A DNA stretch of 64,000 bases from NCBI RefSeq assembly GCF_900215465.1, contig NZ_OBEH01000004.1, forward strand, positions 426,359 through 490,358. Direction: 5' to 3'. The translations under genes were made by a program, and so were the position numbers. The stretch is from Flagellimonas pacifica. GTDB lineage: Bacteria > Bacteroidota > Bacteroidia > Flavobacteriales > Flavobacteriaceae. Position 1 is the first letter of the stretch. Each line of letters starts with the position of its first letter. This document shows positions 26,548-35,490 of the stretch, piece by piece. The notes under the pieces are model-generated. The model was not told the origin of the DNA, did no database searches, and saw nothing but the letters and a program-made list of their open reading frames with translations.

Positions 26548-26565
26548 TCTTTAAAACATAGACAA

Positions 26566-27387
26566 ATGAAAAGTATTATTATACCCATAGATTTCTCGGA
26601 ACAATCAGAAAAAGCCTTAAAAATTGCCGCTGCTCTGGCCAACGATCATGATGCAGAGCTTTTGGTTCTTCACATGTTAGAACTTTCACCTGCGATTATG
26701 AGCGAGTCTGGATATGTATCTCAAGAACAGGTGGTACATTTAATAAAGATTGGCGAAAAACGCTTTGCCAATTTCTTGGACAAACCCTACCTAAAAGGTT
26801 TGAAAATCACTCCTATCATTAAACATTACAAGGTTTTTAGCGAGGTGAACGAAATTGCCCAAAACCATAATGCAGATCTTGTTGTAATGGGGTCCCATGG
26901 AACCGATGGATTAAAAGAAATATTTATAGGGTCGAATACGGAACGGGTAGTTCGTACATCGGACATCCCTGTTTTGGTGGTTAAAGACGATATTGAGAAG
27001 TTTAAAGTAGATCGATTTGTTTTTGCTTGTGATTTTAAGGAAGAAAACATCAATGCTCTTAAAAAAGCTGTTGAAGTGGCCAAACTTTTTGAATCCCAAT
27101 TGAACTTAGTCTACATAAATACTCCTGGGGATGAATTTTTAAGCACCGAAGATGCATATACCCGAATTTCAAAACTCTTAAACATGGCCACTTTAGGATT
27201 AGAAGTGGAAATTTATAACGATTATACGGTTGAAAAAGGAGTATTGAATTACAGTGAGTCGGTTGCTGCAGATTTAATTGGCATTCCAACCCATGGCAGA
27301 AGAGGGTTATCACATTTCTTTATGGGAAGTATTGGTGAAGATATTGCCAACCATTCCACTTCGCCTGTAATTACATTTAAGATTTAA
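26566..27387 (+). CDS. Universal stress protein, tandem UspA domains
   Basis: A 273-residue cytoplasmic protein with two UspA domains. The first (1-140) begins KSIIIPIDFSEQSEKALKIA and contains DLVVMGSHGTDGLKEIFIGSNTERVVR, the complete ATP-binding G-x2-G-x9-G-S/T region. The second (about 145-273) begins DRFVFACDF and ends with GIPTHGRRGLSHFFMGSIGEDI, also with intact nucleotide motifs. It lies 18 bp downstream of hemN and probably shares its FNR-type promoter. An intrinsic terminator follows at 27434-27465. Confidence 0.92.
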   Translation: MKSIIIPIDFSEQSEKALKIAAALANDHDAELLVLHMLELSPAIMSESGYVSQEQVVHLIKIGEKRFANFLDKPYLKGLKITPIIKHYKVFSEVNEIAQNHNADLVVMGSHGTDGLKEIFIGSNTERVVRTSDIPVLVVKDDIEKFKVDRFVFACDFKEENINALKKAVEVAKLFESQLNLVYINTPGDEFLSTEDAYTRISKLLNMATLGLEVEIYNDYTVEKGVLNYSESVAADLIGIPTHGRRGLSHFFMGSIGEDIANHSTSPVITFKI

Positions 27388-27433
27388 TTGGTTGAGTTTT
27401 TTGATTAGTTACTTACGGATTTTTCAAAAAGCG

Positions 27434-27465
27434 AAAGGGAAGCTATAATGGCTTCCCTTTTTTTG
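27434..27465. terminator. Bidirectional intrinsic terminator between usp and the ClbS-like gene
   Basis: AAAGGGAAGC (27434-27443) pairs with GCTTCCCTTT (27451-27460) around a seven-base loop, followed by T residues on the plus strand and an A-rich flank that gives T residues on the minus strand. It separates the convergent stops at 27387 and 27468. Confidence 0.87.
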
Positions 27466-27467
27466 TT

Positions 27468-27965
27468 TTACTTTTTAGCTTTCTTAATCAATTTGTATCC
27501 CCAATCATAATGACTACTCAAAACACCGATAGCATATGCTGATATCGCATTGTTTCCCGTCCACGCATATCTCTTTTTTTGGAATAATTCCTCACAGGTA
27601 TGCTCCGTAATCAAATCCATTGTTTTTTGATGTGAACCATTAAATCTTTCACGCACTTCATCAAGACTTATGGATAGATAATCTTCTCTTATTTCCCTAT
27701 TTAATTCAGGTAATGTACGCCAGTTATAGCCATGAGCTGGAATATGAGGTTTCTTACCATCCATTCCAATAGTGTACCATTCAAAAAACATTAGATGCCA
27801 ATGGTGTAAATGAGCCAGAACATCTCTTATATTTCTGTTCATTGTACCTTCAGGAAAATCTTTTTCTTGCTCACCCCGAGAAAAGGAATCAATATAATTG
27901 TTCAGTTTTTTAAAATTAAAACTGCTCAGATTCAGTAATTCTTCCTTGGTTTTTGGCCTAGCCAT
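27468..27965 (-). CDS. ClbS/DfsB family four-helix-bundle protein
   Basis: A 165-residue protein of the ClbS/DfsB (DUF1706) family, a DinB-like helical bundle. MARPKTKEELLNLS at the start, NIRDVLAHLHHWHLMFFEWY near 61-80, IPAHGYNWRTLPELNREI, and the final SSHYDWGYKLIKKAKK are family features. The name member ClbS protects the colibactin producer, but most members have unknown roles and no colibactin genes are present here. It starts 12 bp after the CoA-transferase gene and is the last gene of the long minus-strand run that begins with the cco genes. Confidence 0.82.
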   Translation of the reverse strand: MARPKTKEELLNLSSFNFKKLNNYIDSFSRGEQEKDFPEGTMNRNIRDVLAHLHHWHLMFFEWYTIGMDGKKPHIPAHGYNWRTLPELNREIREDYLSISLDEVRERFNGSHQKTMDLITEHTCEELFQKKRYAWTGNNAISAYAIGVLSSHYDWGYKLIKKAKK

Positions 27966-27977
27966 TAAAAATTAATT

Positions 27978-29276
27978 CTATCGTCCATTGAACCTATCGT
28001 AAGCAGCTTTTTGCAGTAACTCACGATGTTCTGGATGTGCTATGGAAATCAATGCTTGGGATCGTTGCTGTAAATTTTTACCGTATAAGTTCACCACACC
28101 ATACTCGGTAGCTACATAGTGAACGTGAGCCCTGGTCGTAGTTACTCCAGCACCTTCCTTTAAAAAGGGAACTATTTTAGAGGTCCCTTTTTTTGTTGCT
28201 GAGGATATAGCAAAAATAGGTTTACCTCCTTCAGACAGAGAAGCGCCACGAATAAAATCCATTTGCCCTCCTACACCGGAAAATTGATAGCTTCCAATAG
28301 TGTCCGCACAAACCTGACCGGTTAAATCAATCTCAATTGCACTATTGATGGCTGTTACCTTTGGGTTTCTTCTGATCCTTGCCGTATCATTAGTATAGCC
28401 AGAATCCCTAAAATCACATATGGGGTTATCATCAATAAAATCATACAACTTTCCAGATCCTACTGCAAAACAGCTTACAATTTTTCCATTTTTGACCACT
28501 TTATCCTCTCCTGTAATAACACCGCTTTCTATCAATGGCAGTACTCCGTCAGAAAACATTTCGGTATGTATTCCTAAGCGCTTGTGATTGTTCAAATTAG
28601 CCAATACTGCATTGGGAATATTACCGATACCCATTTGTAAGGTAGCACCGTCCTCTATTAAAGAGGCCACATTAGCACCTATTTTATGCTCTAATTCCGA
28701 TATTTCCCCAGCTTCATGTTCATGAATAGGACGATCTACCTCTACGGCAAGCTCGATTTGATCAATGTGGATAATGCCCGTTCCATGTGTCCTAGGAACG
28801 TTTGGGTTGATCTGCGCAACTATTTTCTTTGCAGTACGTATGGCAGGAAGAGCGACATCAACAGATACTCCCAAAGAACAATACCCATGTTTGTCCGGGC
28901 TTGAAACCTGAACAAATGCAACGTCCAATGGCAAGATGTTTCTTTTGAACAGCCATGGAATCTCACTCAAAAATATGGGAATATACCCTGCATGGGGAGT
29001 ATTTACACTTTTCCTTACATTTCCACCAACAAAACAAGAATTCAACGTAAAGGCATTACTAAAAGGTTCCTGTGTGTATTTGGCACTTCCTTCTGTATGG
29101 ATTGAGATAATCTCTACATTTTCTAATTCTTTATACCGTTCACAAAGCCCATCTATTAGTTCATTAGGAGTCATTGCGGCCCCTTGTAAAAAAACGCGAT
29201 CACCAGACTTTACTATACTTACAACTTCTTCAACAGATGTGATTTTCACTTTTAAATATTTTAAGGTTGATGGCAT
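27978..29276 (-). CDS. Acetyl-CoA hydrolase/CoA-transferase family protein
   Basis: A 432-residue CoA-transferase of the family I acetyl-CoA hydrolase/4-hydroxybutyrate CoA-transferase group. GDRVFLQGAAMTPNELIDGL near residue 25, and LEDGATLQMGIGNIPNAVL-like sequence near 205-223, bind CoA. FSGVGGQMDFIRGAS near 329 and VTTTRAHVHYVATEYGVVNL near 376-395 are also family motifs. Such enzymes move CoA between acetate and another short acid, for energy saving or acid disposal. Its start overlaps the end of the SafE-like gene by 16 bp, so it is translated with the cbb3 assembly genes. This suggests acetate handling at low oxygen. Confidence 0.9.
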   Translation of the reverse strand: MPSTLKYLKVKITSVEEVVSIVKSGDRVFLQGAAMTPNELIDGLCERYKELENVEIISIHTEGSAKYTQEPFSNAFTLNSCFVGGNVRKSVNTPHAGYIPIFLSEIPWLFKRNILPLDVAFVQVSSPDKHGYCSLGVSVDVALPAIRTAKKIVAQINPNVPRTHGTGIIHIDQIELAVEVDRPIHEHEAGEISELEHKIGANVASLIEDGATLQMGIGNIPNAVLANLNNHKRLGIHTEMFSDGVLPLIESGVITGEDKVVKNGKIVSCFAVGSGKLYDFIDDNPICDFRDSGYTNDTARIRRNPKVTAINSAIEIDLTGQVCADTIGSYQFSGVGGQMDFIRGASLSEGGKPIFAISSATKKGTSKIVPFLKEGAGVTTTRAHVHYVATEYGVVNLYGKNLQQRSQALISIAHPEHRELLQKAAYDRFNGR

Positions 29277-29971
29277 TCTATTGCCGATGATGCCAAATTT
29301 GTCTGCACTAGTTTAGGTGACACATATGGAATACCAAGTCCCAGTCCCCTTATGATAAACAATGCTCCAATGAGCACAACAAATACCGGAATTAATTTTC
29401 TTACGTGGGATTTCAAGGAATTGCCAAACAAGCCTTGTGAAAAAACAACTAAGCTCATTAGTGGAATGGTTCCCACACCAAACAACACCATGTAAAACCC
29501 TCCTTGCAATGGTGTTGCCAGAGCTATTGCTCCCAACAAGGCCATATAGACCAATCCACAAGGTAAGAATCCGTTCAAGAACCCGATAGTTAAAAAAGCA
29601 TCTGGGGTTTTCTTTTTGAGCTCTACCCCAAGTCTTGATTTCACCTTGCCCAAAATGGAATATATTGGTCTTGAAAATTTATAAGCATTCAAATATTTAC
29701 CTGGTATCACCACCAAAAGAATCATGAACACTCCTACTCCTATAGATAATTTTTGCTGTATCCCAAAAACATAAAGCCCCTTACCCAAAAGACCAAAAAG
29801 TACCCCAATGATACCATAGGCCAAAAGTCTTCCAAAATGATAAATAAAAAGTTGAATTGTTTTTTTAACCTTGTTTTCTCTATCTAAAGGCAACATAAAG
29901 GCTATGGGTCCGCACATTCCCAAACAGTGCAGACTTCCCAAAAATCCAAGTGCCAAAGCAGATAACAACAT
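29261..29971 (-). CDS. SafE/UreH-like membrane protein of the cbb3 locus
   Basis: A 236-residue membrane protein with about six hydrophobic segments. The first carries GSLHCLGMCGPIAF, the paired-cysteine motif of the sulfite exporter TauE/SafE-like and UreH-type proteins commonly found beside cco genes in Bacteroidota. GFLNGFLPCGLVYMALLGAIA in the middle is the second half of the inverted repeat with a Pro-Cys motif, which recalls CcdA-type or metal-transport proteins. A role in copper or thiol supply for oxidase assembly is inferred from context. Its 3' end overlaps the CoA-transferase gene, and it follows ccoH by 3 bp. Confidence 0.85.
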   Translation of the reverse strand: MLLSALALGFLGSLHCLGMCGPIAFMLPLDRENKVKKTIQLFIYHFGRLLAYGIIGVLFGLLGKGLYVFGIQQKLSIGVGVFMILLVVIPGKYLNAYKFSRPIYSILGKVKSRLGVELKKKTPDAFLTIGFLNGFLPCGLVYMALLGAIALATPLQGGFYMVLFGVGTIPLMSLVVFSQGLFGNSLKSHVRKLIPVFVVLIGALFIIRGLGLGIPYVSPKLVQTNLASSAIECHQP

Positions 29972-29974
29972 GTT

Positions 29975-30421
29975 TTAATAGGTCAATTTTTCTTTATGCA
30001 TAAAGGTATTACCTTCATATTTCCATTTTACGGTAATGTCCCAACGACCGTCCACCAAGCTATTGTCAGGTATGAGCAAATGTGTTTTGGACAAACTTAT
30101 TGGAAAGTCAATATCCAAATGCTTGTTAGACGGTCTATAAAGGGACACTGTTCCTTCAATTTTTTTAGGGTCAAACTGGTCTGGGAAAATAATGGTCAGT
30201 CCAGCTTCAGATTTCTCAACCTTAAGTTTGGCGTTCATCTCAGACGCTGACCTGGACGCATCAATCTCTTTTTGATAGGCCAATTCTTGTTTATAGTACT
30301 CCTCAGTTACCAAGTCATGGTTAGCCCTATCATCGGTGCTCATTCTATACACAAAGAATAGGATGAAACTGATAAATGCCACAAAGGCCAATACTATTGC
30401 TGTTCCCCAATTTATTTTCAT
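29975..30421 (-). CDS. ccoH: FixH/CcoH-like cbb3 oxidase assembly protein
   Basis: A 148-residue protein with an N-terminal transmembrane segment (about 7-25) and a periplasmic beta-rich domain. RANHDLVTEEYYKQELAYQKEID just after the membrane segment is the FixH hallmark. FixH/CcoH is needed for stable assembly of cbb3 oxidase and works with the copper pump CcoI. It lies between ccoG (10 bp) and the SafE-like gene (3 bp), the standard order. The family call is firm; the symbol follows the neighbourhood. Confidence 0.88.
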   Translation of the reverse strand: MKINWGTAIVLAFVAFISFILFFVYRMSTDDRANHDLVTEEYYKQELAYQKEIDASRSASEMNAKLKVEKSEAGLTIIFPDQFDPKKIEGTVSLYRPSNKHLDIDFPISLSKTHLLIPDNSLVDGRWDITVKWKYEGNTFMHKEKLTY

Positions 30422-30431
30422 TGCACTTTTT

Positions 30432-31841
30432 TTAATTGTAACTCCTTGGAGCCAAAAATTGTGTTACGGTTGTTTCAATTAGCTTTTCTCCGCTATATAC
30501 TCCAATTTTCAGCTTATCCTTATCTCCTGTTAATGCCGAGCTATTGATCTCTATAAACAGGGTGCCTTCCGCCAATTGTTCTGCTGAGACCTTGAAACTA
30601 TCCTGCGAAACCATTTTGATTTCTCCTTTATGGGATATTAACTTGAAGCTCACCTCATCTATATCCTTGCTTGTTTTATTCACCAATTTATAGGTATATA
30701 CATTGCTGATGATATTGTTGGCCTTACGTTCGTATAACTGTCCCGGTAAACGGAGGATATTGGCTTCTATCTCGTTCCTAAGGAAGAGCATTCCTATCAA
30801 AATCCCGGTCAACACAGTCAAAACAGCTGTATATCCCTTCATTCTGGCAGTGAATCTGAACTTGGTATTTTTGTTTATTTCATCTTCACTTGCATAGCGA
30901 ATCAAACCTTTCGGTTTTTTGATACTTTCCATAATGTGGTCACATTCGTCAATGCAAGCAGTACAATTAACACACTCTAATTGGGTGCCATTACGAATGT
31001 CTATTCCCGTAGGGCAAACGTTAACACATTGAAAACAATCAATACAGTCTCCATGTCCCAAGGCGTCCCTGTCTTCATTTTTACGGAATTTTTTGCGTCC
31101 ATTATCTCCTTCTCCGCGTTTATGATCATAGGCCACAACAATAGATTTGTTATCCAGTAATACTCCCTGCAGCCTTCCATAAGGGCAGGCTATGATGCAG
31201 ACCTGCTCTCTAAACCATGCGAAAATAAAATAGAATACGGCTGTAAATATCAGTAGGGGAATCATTGTTCCCATATGCGCCAAGGGTCCATCAGCAACAT
31301 ATCTTATCAACTCATCACTTCCTATTAAATAGGCCAAGAACACATTGGCTATTAAAAACGAAATGATAAAAAAAATGGTCCACTTCAATACTCGTTTTCT
31401 TATTTTTTTACCATTCCATGGGGCTTTATCCAATCGTATTTGAGCTCCGCGGTCACCATCTATCCAATACTCTATTCTGCGAAAAACCATTTCCAAAAAA
31501 ATGGTCTGGGGACACATCCACCCGCAAAAAATACGTCCATAAGCTACCGTAAAAAGGGCAATAAATATTACGCCCGCAATCATGGAGACCACTACAAGGT
31601 GAAAATCTTGTGGCCAAAAGGGAAATCCGAAAATATTAAATCTTCTGTCAAGTACGTTAAACAATAAAAACTGATGACCTTGAATCTTTACAAAAGGCGC
31701 AGCAATTAAGAATATTAAAAGTGCATAACTAACATACTTGCGATATCTATAAAATCTACCACTTGGTTTCTTAGGAAAAATCCATGCCCTTTTTCCTTCC
31801 TCGTTTATCGTTCCTATGGAATCCCTAAAGTTTTCTTCCAT
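30432..31841 (-). CDS. ccoG: Cytochrome c oxidase accessory protein CcoG (FixG family)
   Basis: A 469-residue polytopic membrane ferredoxin. GRIFCGWMCPQTIFLEMVFRRIE near residue 125, CIIACPYGRLQG near 215, and the double cluster motif CIDCFQCVNVCP and CVNCTACIDECD (near 265-300) are NapH/FixG signatures. A C-terminal Ig-like periplasmic domain follows (about 365-469). CcoG is thought to reduce copper for delivery to cbb3 oxidase. It is separated from ccoP by about 100 bp in which I see no promoter, so it is probably in the ccoS-ccoH operon. Confidence 0.93.
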   Translation of the reverse strand: MEENFRDSIGTINEEGKRAWIFPKKPSGRFYRYRKYVSYALLIFLIAAPFVKIQGHQFLLFNVLDRRFNIFGFPFWPQDFHLVVVSMIAGVIFIALFTVAYGRIFCGWMCPQTIFLEMVFRRIEYWIDGDRGAQIRLDKAPWNGKKIRKRVLKWTIFFIISFLIANVFLAYLIGSDELIRYVADGPLAHMGTMIPLLIFTAVFYFIFAWFREQVCIIACPYGRLQGVLLDNKSIVVAYDHKRGEGDNGRKKFRKNEDRDALGHGDCIDCFQCVNVCPTGIDIRNGTQLECVNCTACIDECDHIMESIKKPKGLIRYASEDEINKNTKFRFTARMKGYTAVLTVLTGILIGMLFLRNEIEANILRLPGQLYERKANNIISNVYTYKLVNKTSKDIDEVSFKLISHKGEIKMVSQDSFKVSAEQLAEGTLFIEINSSALTGDKDKLKIGVYSGEKLIETTVTQFLAPRSYN

Positions 31842-31941
31842 TGCGATTTTAATTATTCATTTCTTGTCAGAAGGACATTCCCCCTCCCCTCCTTTTACCT
31901 ATTTAAGGAAAACAAGAGGAGAAATTGTTCTATTCAATTGA

Positions 31942-32826
31942 CTATTGAGAATCCGGATCTACCCAGATCTCACCTTCCGCCTCCTTTGGATTAGCTGGGG
32001 TAGTACCTTGCATGGTTAACAGATAACTTGCTACTTGCGCAATTTCGGCAGGTTTCAAGGTCTGTTTCCATGCCACCATTCCTTTTCCATCTCTTCCTCC
32101 TTCTGATATAGTGCTGAATACATTCTTGATTCCTCCACCCAAAATCCAATACTCATCGGTTAAATTGGGGCCTATACCTCCACCTCCATCAGCCATGTGA
32201 CAGGCCACACAATTTGCCGTGAATATTTTCTCACCCGAACTCAAGTCAGCTGCATCCGTCAAAAGTTCCACAGTATTTACATCCACCAAATCTTTGGCTG
32301 TTCTCTTATATTCTTCTATTTCAATTTTAGCCGCAGCCACCTCGTGTTCATATTCCAACTTTTGGTCATATTCTTCAATTATGTGAAAACGTACAAGATA
32401 TATTACTCCAAAAACGATAGTTGCATAGAACAGATATACCCACCAAGGTGGCAATACATTGTCCAATTCACGGATCCCATCATAATTATGGTCCATGATT
32501 ATCTCACTTTCTTTTTCTATCTCTCTACTCTTGGTAAGGCGTTTTGACCAGTCCTTTGCCCATTTCCATTCTCCCTTTTTGCTCTTAGATTCAAGATAAC
32601 GTTCTTTTGCTTCAGGCGAAAGTGTTTGGAACATTACATTTTCAATTGATTTCAAAATCAATTCTATGGCAATCAAGATCATTAAAACCAACAGCAGGAA
32701 AAACTGCGTAATGGGATATTCGATAATGGCGGGTTTTTCGCCAGAGTCTATAAAATATTCCATTAATCCGAAGATTAAAAAGAATAATACGGGAATTCGT
32801 ATCCACCAAGGTGTTCTTGTACTCAT
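31942..32826 (-). CDS. ccoP: cbb3-type cytochrome c oxidase subunit CcoP, monoheme
   Basis: A 294-residue membrane-anchored cytochrome c. Two hydrophobic segments lie at about 10-65, and another lies at about 128-146, in the PPWWVYLFYATIVFGVIYLV signature of the CcoP anchor. The periplasmic domain has only one heme site, CVACH near residue 207, with WKQTLKPAEIAQVASYLLTM at the end. Proteobacterial CcoP usually binds two hemes, so this is the short form common in Bacteroidota. It passes electrons to the CcoN-CcoO protein. The start is 4 bp after the CcoQ-like stop. Confidence 0.92.
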   Translation of the reverse strand: MSTRTPWWIRIPVLFFLIFGLMEYFIDSGEKPAIIEYPITQFFLLLVLMILIAIELILKSIENVMFQTLSPEAKERYLESKSKKGEWKWAKDWSKRLTKSREIEKESEIIMDHNYDGIRELDNVLPPWWVYLFYATIVFGVIYLVRFHIIEEYDQKLEYEHEVAAAKIEIEEYKRTAKDLVDVNTVELLTDAADLSSGEKIFTANCVACHMADGGGGIGPNLTDEYWILGGGIKNVFSTISEGGRDGKGMVAWKQTLKPAEIAQVASYLLTMQGTTPANPKEAEGEIWVDPDSQ

Positions 32827-32830
32827 AATA

Positions 32831-33016
32831 CTATAGTTTGTTATGTTGATCGTTATCTAATGGCAATTCTCCCATTTCTTTTATGTGTTCTTTGGTCGCT
32901 GTAAAGACCCACCAAAAAAGAATGACAAAGAACACGAAGAAAATCATTAAGGATATCATAGGATAGCTTGCTATCCCTTCTATACTCTCCATATGGTTTT
33001 TTACAAATTTCAACAT
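32831..33016 (-). CDS. ccoQ: CcoQ-like cbb3 oxidase small subunit
   Basis: A 61-residue single-span protein. Residues about 19-38 are hydrophobic (MISLMIFFVFFVILFWWVFT), followed by a charged tail. It lies 2 bp after ccoNO and 4 bp before ccoP, exactly where CcoQ/FixQ is found, though sequence similarity to proteobacterial CcoQ is weak. It would stabilise the oxidase complex. The call rests on size, topology and position. Confidence 0.8.
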   Translation of the reverse strand: MLKFVKNHMESIEGIASYPMISLMIFFVFFVILFWWVFTATKEHIKEMGELPLDNDQHNKL

Positions 33017-33018
33017 GG

Positions 33019-35217
33019 CTATTGGTTTTGTGATACTTCTCCGTTATCCTTAACTTTTATATCTGTACCTAATCGTTGCAAATAAGCAATCAGGGATACT
33101 ATTTCACGGTTGCGCATTTCAACAAAATCTTCCCCATTTTCTTGCGCATACTTTTTATCTGCCTCATAGGTTCTAACAAATTCTGGGTCTGAATACAGAT
33201 TTTTTTCAATCTGTTCTGCCTGTTCTGTCATGGATTGCTGTGCATTGGCAATATCCTCATCCGAATAAGGAACCCCTAATTTGACCATGGCTTCCATTTT
33301 GCCCTGAACTCCAGTTCTATCGTGCTCATCATGAATCAACCATTGATAAGCTGGCATAATCGATCCTGCGGAAGTGCTCTGAGGGTCATACATATGATTC
33401 AAGTGCCAATTATCAGAATACTTTCCTCCAATTCGCAATAAATCTGGACCAGTTCGTTTACTTCCCCAAAGGAATGGGTGATCATAAACAAACTCTCCTG
33501 CTTTTGCATATTCTCCGTAACGTTCCACCTCACTTCTAAAAGGCCTAATCATTTGGGAGTGACAACCTACGCAACCTTCTCGTATGTATAGATCGCGTCC
33601 TTCTAATTCTAATGGCGTATACGGTTTTACACTGGTAATAGTAGGAATATTGGATTTCACCAAAATGGTTGGTACAATCTGAACAATTCCACCAATCAAA
33701 ATGGCAACAGTGGCCAAAATGGTCAACTGTACCGGTCTTCTTTCCAACCAATTATGGAAAGTCTCACCAGCAACACGTTTTTTAGAAACTCTAGATAAAG
33801 CAGGTGCTTCGGCCAATTCGTCCTCAACACTGCTTCCTTTTCTAATGGTCACAATCACATTATAGACCATAATGAGCATTCCCACTAAGAACAGACTACC
33901 GCCAATTGCCCTCATCCAGTACATTGGTATAATCTGGGTCACTGTTTCCAAGAAGTTTCCATATACCAAAGTTCCATCTGGATTGAATTCTTTCCACATC
34001 AAAGCTTGGGTAAATCCTGCCACATACATAGGCAGAGCATAAAGTATAATTCCCAGGGTACCTATCCAGAAATGGAAATTTGCCAAGCCCTTGGAATGCA
34101 ATGTTGTCTTGAACATTTTTGGCACCAACCAGTAAATCATACCAAAGGTGAGGAATCCATTCCAAGCCAAAGCTCCTACATGTACGTGGGCAATAATCCA
34201 GTCACTAAAATGGGCGATGGCGTTTACATTTTTCAGGGACAGCATTGGACCTTCAAAAGTTGCCATACCATATCCCGTAATGGCCACTACCATAAATTTC
34301 AATGTAGCATCGCTTCGTACTTTGTCCCAAACTCCTCGAAGGGTCAACAAACCGTTGATCATACCACCCCAAGATGGGGCAATCAACATAATGGAGAAAA
34401 CAACACCCAAGTTTTGAGCCCAATCTGGCAATGAAGAATACAACAAATGGTGTGGTCCTGCCCAGATGTAGATGAATATCAACGACCAAAAATGGACAAT
34501 TGACAGTCTATATGAATAAATTGGTCTATTAGCTGCTTTTGGAACAAAATAATACATTAACCCAAGGAAAGGGGTTGTTAAAAAGAAAGCAACTGCATTA
34601 TGTCCGTACCACCACTGCACCAAAGCATCTTGCACCCCTGCGTAAACAGAGTAGCTTTTTAATGCTGATACCGGTAATTCCAAACTATTGAAAATATGGA
34701 GCACAGCTACGGTAACAAAGGTGGCCAGATAGAACCAAATGGCCACATATAAGTGACGTTGTCTTCGTTTTAAAATGGTTCCTATCAGGTTCCAACCAAA
34801 GCCCACCCAAACTAATGCAATCGCCAAATCAATTGGCCATTCCAGCTCCGCATATTCTTTGGAGGTAGTATATCCCAAAGGCAATGTAATGGCTGCAGCC
34901 ACAATGATCAATTGCCATCCCCAAAAATTAAAATTACTCAATGCATCACTGAACATTCTGGTTTTCAATAACCTTTGGGTAGAGTAATAGACCCCGGCAA
35001 AAATGGCATTTCCCACAAAGGCAAAAATCACCGCGTTGGTATGCAACGGACGTAAGCGCCCAAAACTCAACCATGAAATGCCATCGGTTACATTGGGAAA
35101 CAAAAACATAAATGCCAGTAGAAGTCCTACCAGCATTCCAACAACACCCCAAAGCATGGTGGCGTATAAAAACTTTTGTACGATCTTATTATCGTATCGG
35201 AATTGTTGTATTTCCAT
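33019..35217 (-). CDS. ccoNO: Fused cbb3 oxidase subunits I and II (CcoN-CcoO)
   Basis: A 732-residue fusion of the catalytic subunit and the monoheme subunit. The CcoN part (about 1-470) has some twelve membrane segments, with RPLHTNAVIFAF near 57, WYGHNAVAFF, HHLLYSSLPDWAQ and HVHVGALAWNGF supplying heme and copper histidines. The CcoO part (about 500-732) has a transmembrane anchor and one heme site CVGCHSQMIRP near 550, then YDHPFLWGSKRTGPDL and MPAYQWL. The fusion is usual in Bacteroidota. This is a high-affinity terminal oxidase for low oxygen. It follows ccoS by 2 bp under an FNR-type promoter. Confidence 0.96.
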   Translation of the reverse strand: MEIQQFRYDNKIVQKFLYATMLWGVVGMLVGLLLAFMFLFPNVTDGISWLSFGRLRPLHTNAVIFAFVGNAIFAGVYYSTQRLLKTRMFSDALSNFNFWGWQLIIVAAAITLPLGYTTSKEYAELEWPIDLAIALVWVGFGWNLIGTILKRRQRHLYVAIWFYLATFVTVAVLHIFNSLELPVSALKSYSVYAGVQDALVQWWYGHNAVAFFLTTPFLGLMYYFVPKAANRPIYSYRLSIVHFWSLIFIYIWAGPHHLLYSSLPDWAQNLGVVFSIMLIAPSWGGMINGLLTLRGVWDKVRSDATLKFMVVAITGYGMATFEGPMLSLKNVNAIAHFSDWIIAHVHVGALAWNGFLTFGMIYWLVPKMFKTTLHSKGLANFHFWIGTLGIILYALPMYVAGFTQALMWKEFNPDGTLVYGNFLETVTQIIPMYWMRAIGGSLFLVGMLIMVYNVIVTIRKGSSVEDELAEAPALSRVSKKRVAGETFHNWLERRPVQLTILATVAILIGGIVQIVPTILVKSNIPTITSVKPYTPLELEGRDLYIREGCVGCHSQMIRPFRSEVERYGEYAKAGEFVYDHPFLWGSKRTGPDLLRIGGKYSDNWHLNHMYDPQSTSAGSIMPAYQWLIHDEHDRTGVQGKMEAMVKLGVPYSDEDIANAQQSMTEQAEQIEKNLYSDPEFVRTYEADKKYAQENGEDFVEMRNREIVSLIAYLQRLGTDIKVKDNGEVSQNQ

Positions 35218-35219
35218 AT

Positions 35220-35429
35220 TTATTGGTTTGTATTATTAGTTTGCTCGATTTTGTTATTGTTCGTATCTACTTTGCCCACATCTTCTAACAATTCATCTTC
35301 AAAAAGCATACGAACAGATGGGGTATAGGAATCGTCATATTGTCCACTTCTTACTGAAAAGACAAATGCTACAAAAAAGACAATCGCAACAGTAATGCTA
35401 ATTGCCAATAACACATAGATGACGCTCAT
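35220..35429 (-). CDS. ccoS: cbb3 oxidase maturation protein CcoS
   Basis: A 69-residue protein with an N-terminal membrane segment (about 3-25) and GQYDDSYTPSVRMLFEDE, which matches the conserved CcoS pattern of a small basic/acidic tail after the span. CcoS is needed for cofactor insertion into the oxidase. It is the first gene after an FNR-type promoter whose inferred transcription start lies about 12 bp upstream, and it is followed 2 bp later by ccoNO. Confidence 0.92.
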   Translation of the reverse strand: MSVIYVLLAISITVAIVFFVAFVFSVRSGQYDDSYTPSVRMLFEDELLEDVGKVDTNNNKIEQTNNTNQ

Positions 35430-35447
35430 ACCTATTTTAATCTGCAG

Positions 35448-35490
35448 TAAAACTACTTTGATGGTTCATTGAAAAAAATGACATATATCA
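35448..35490 (-). promoter_or_regulatory. FNR-type class II promoter of ccoS-ccoNO-ccoQ-ccoP
   Basis: The palindrome TGACATATATCA at 35479-35490 is followed on the minus strand after exactly 23 bp by TAGTTTTA (35455 to 35448), one mismatch from TAnnTTTG. The TGA stop codon of the upstream gene (35488-35490) is part of the palindrome. Confidence 0.72.

Noticed and set aside
31842-31941. Separate FNR-type promoter before ccoG
   Set aside because: No TGAY-N4-RTCA palindrome and no TAnnTTTG match were found in the 100-bp gap, so ccoG is assigned to the ccoS operon.
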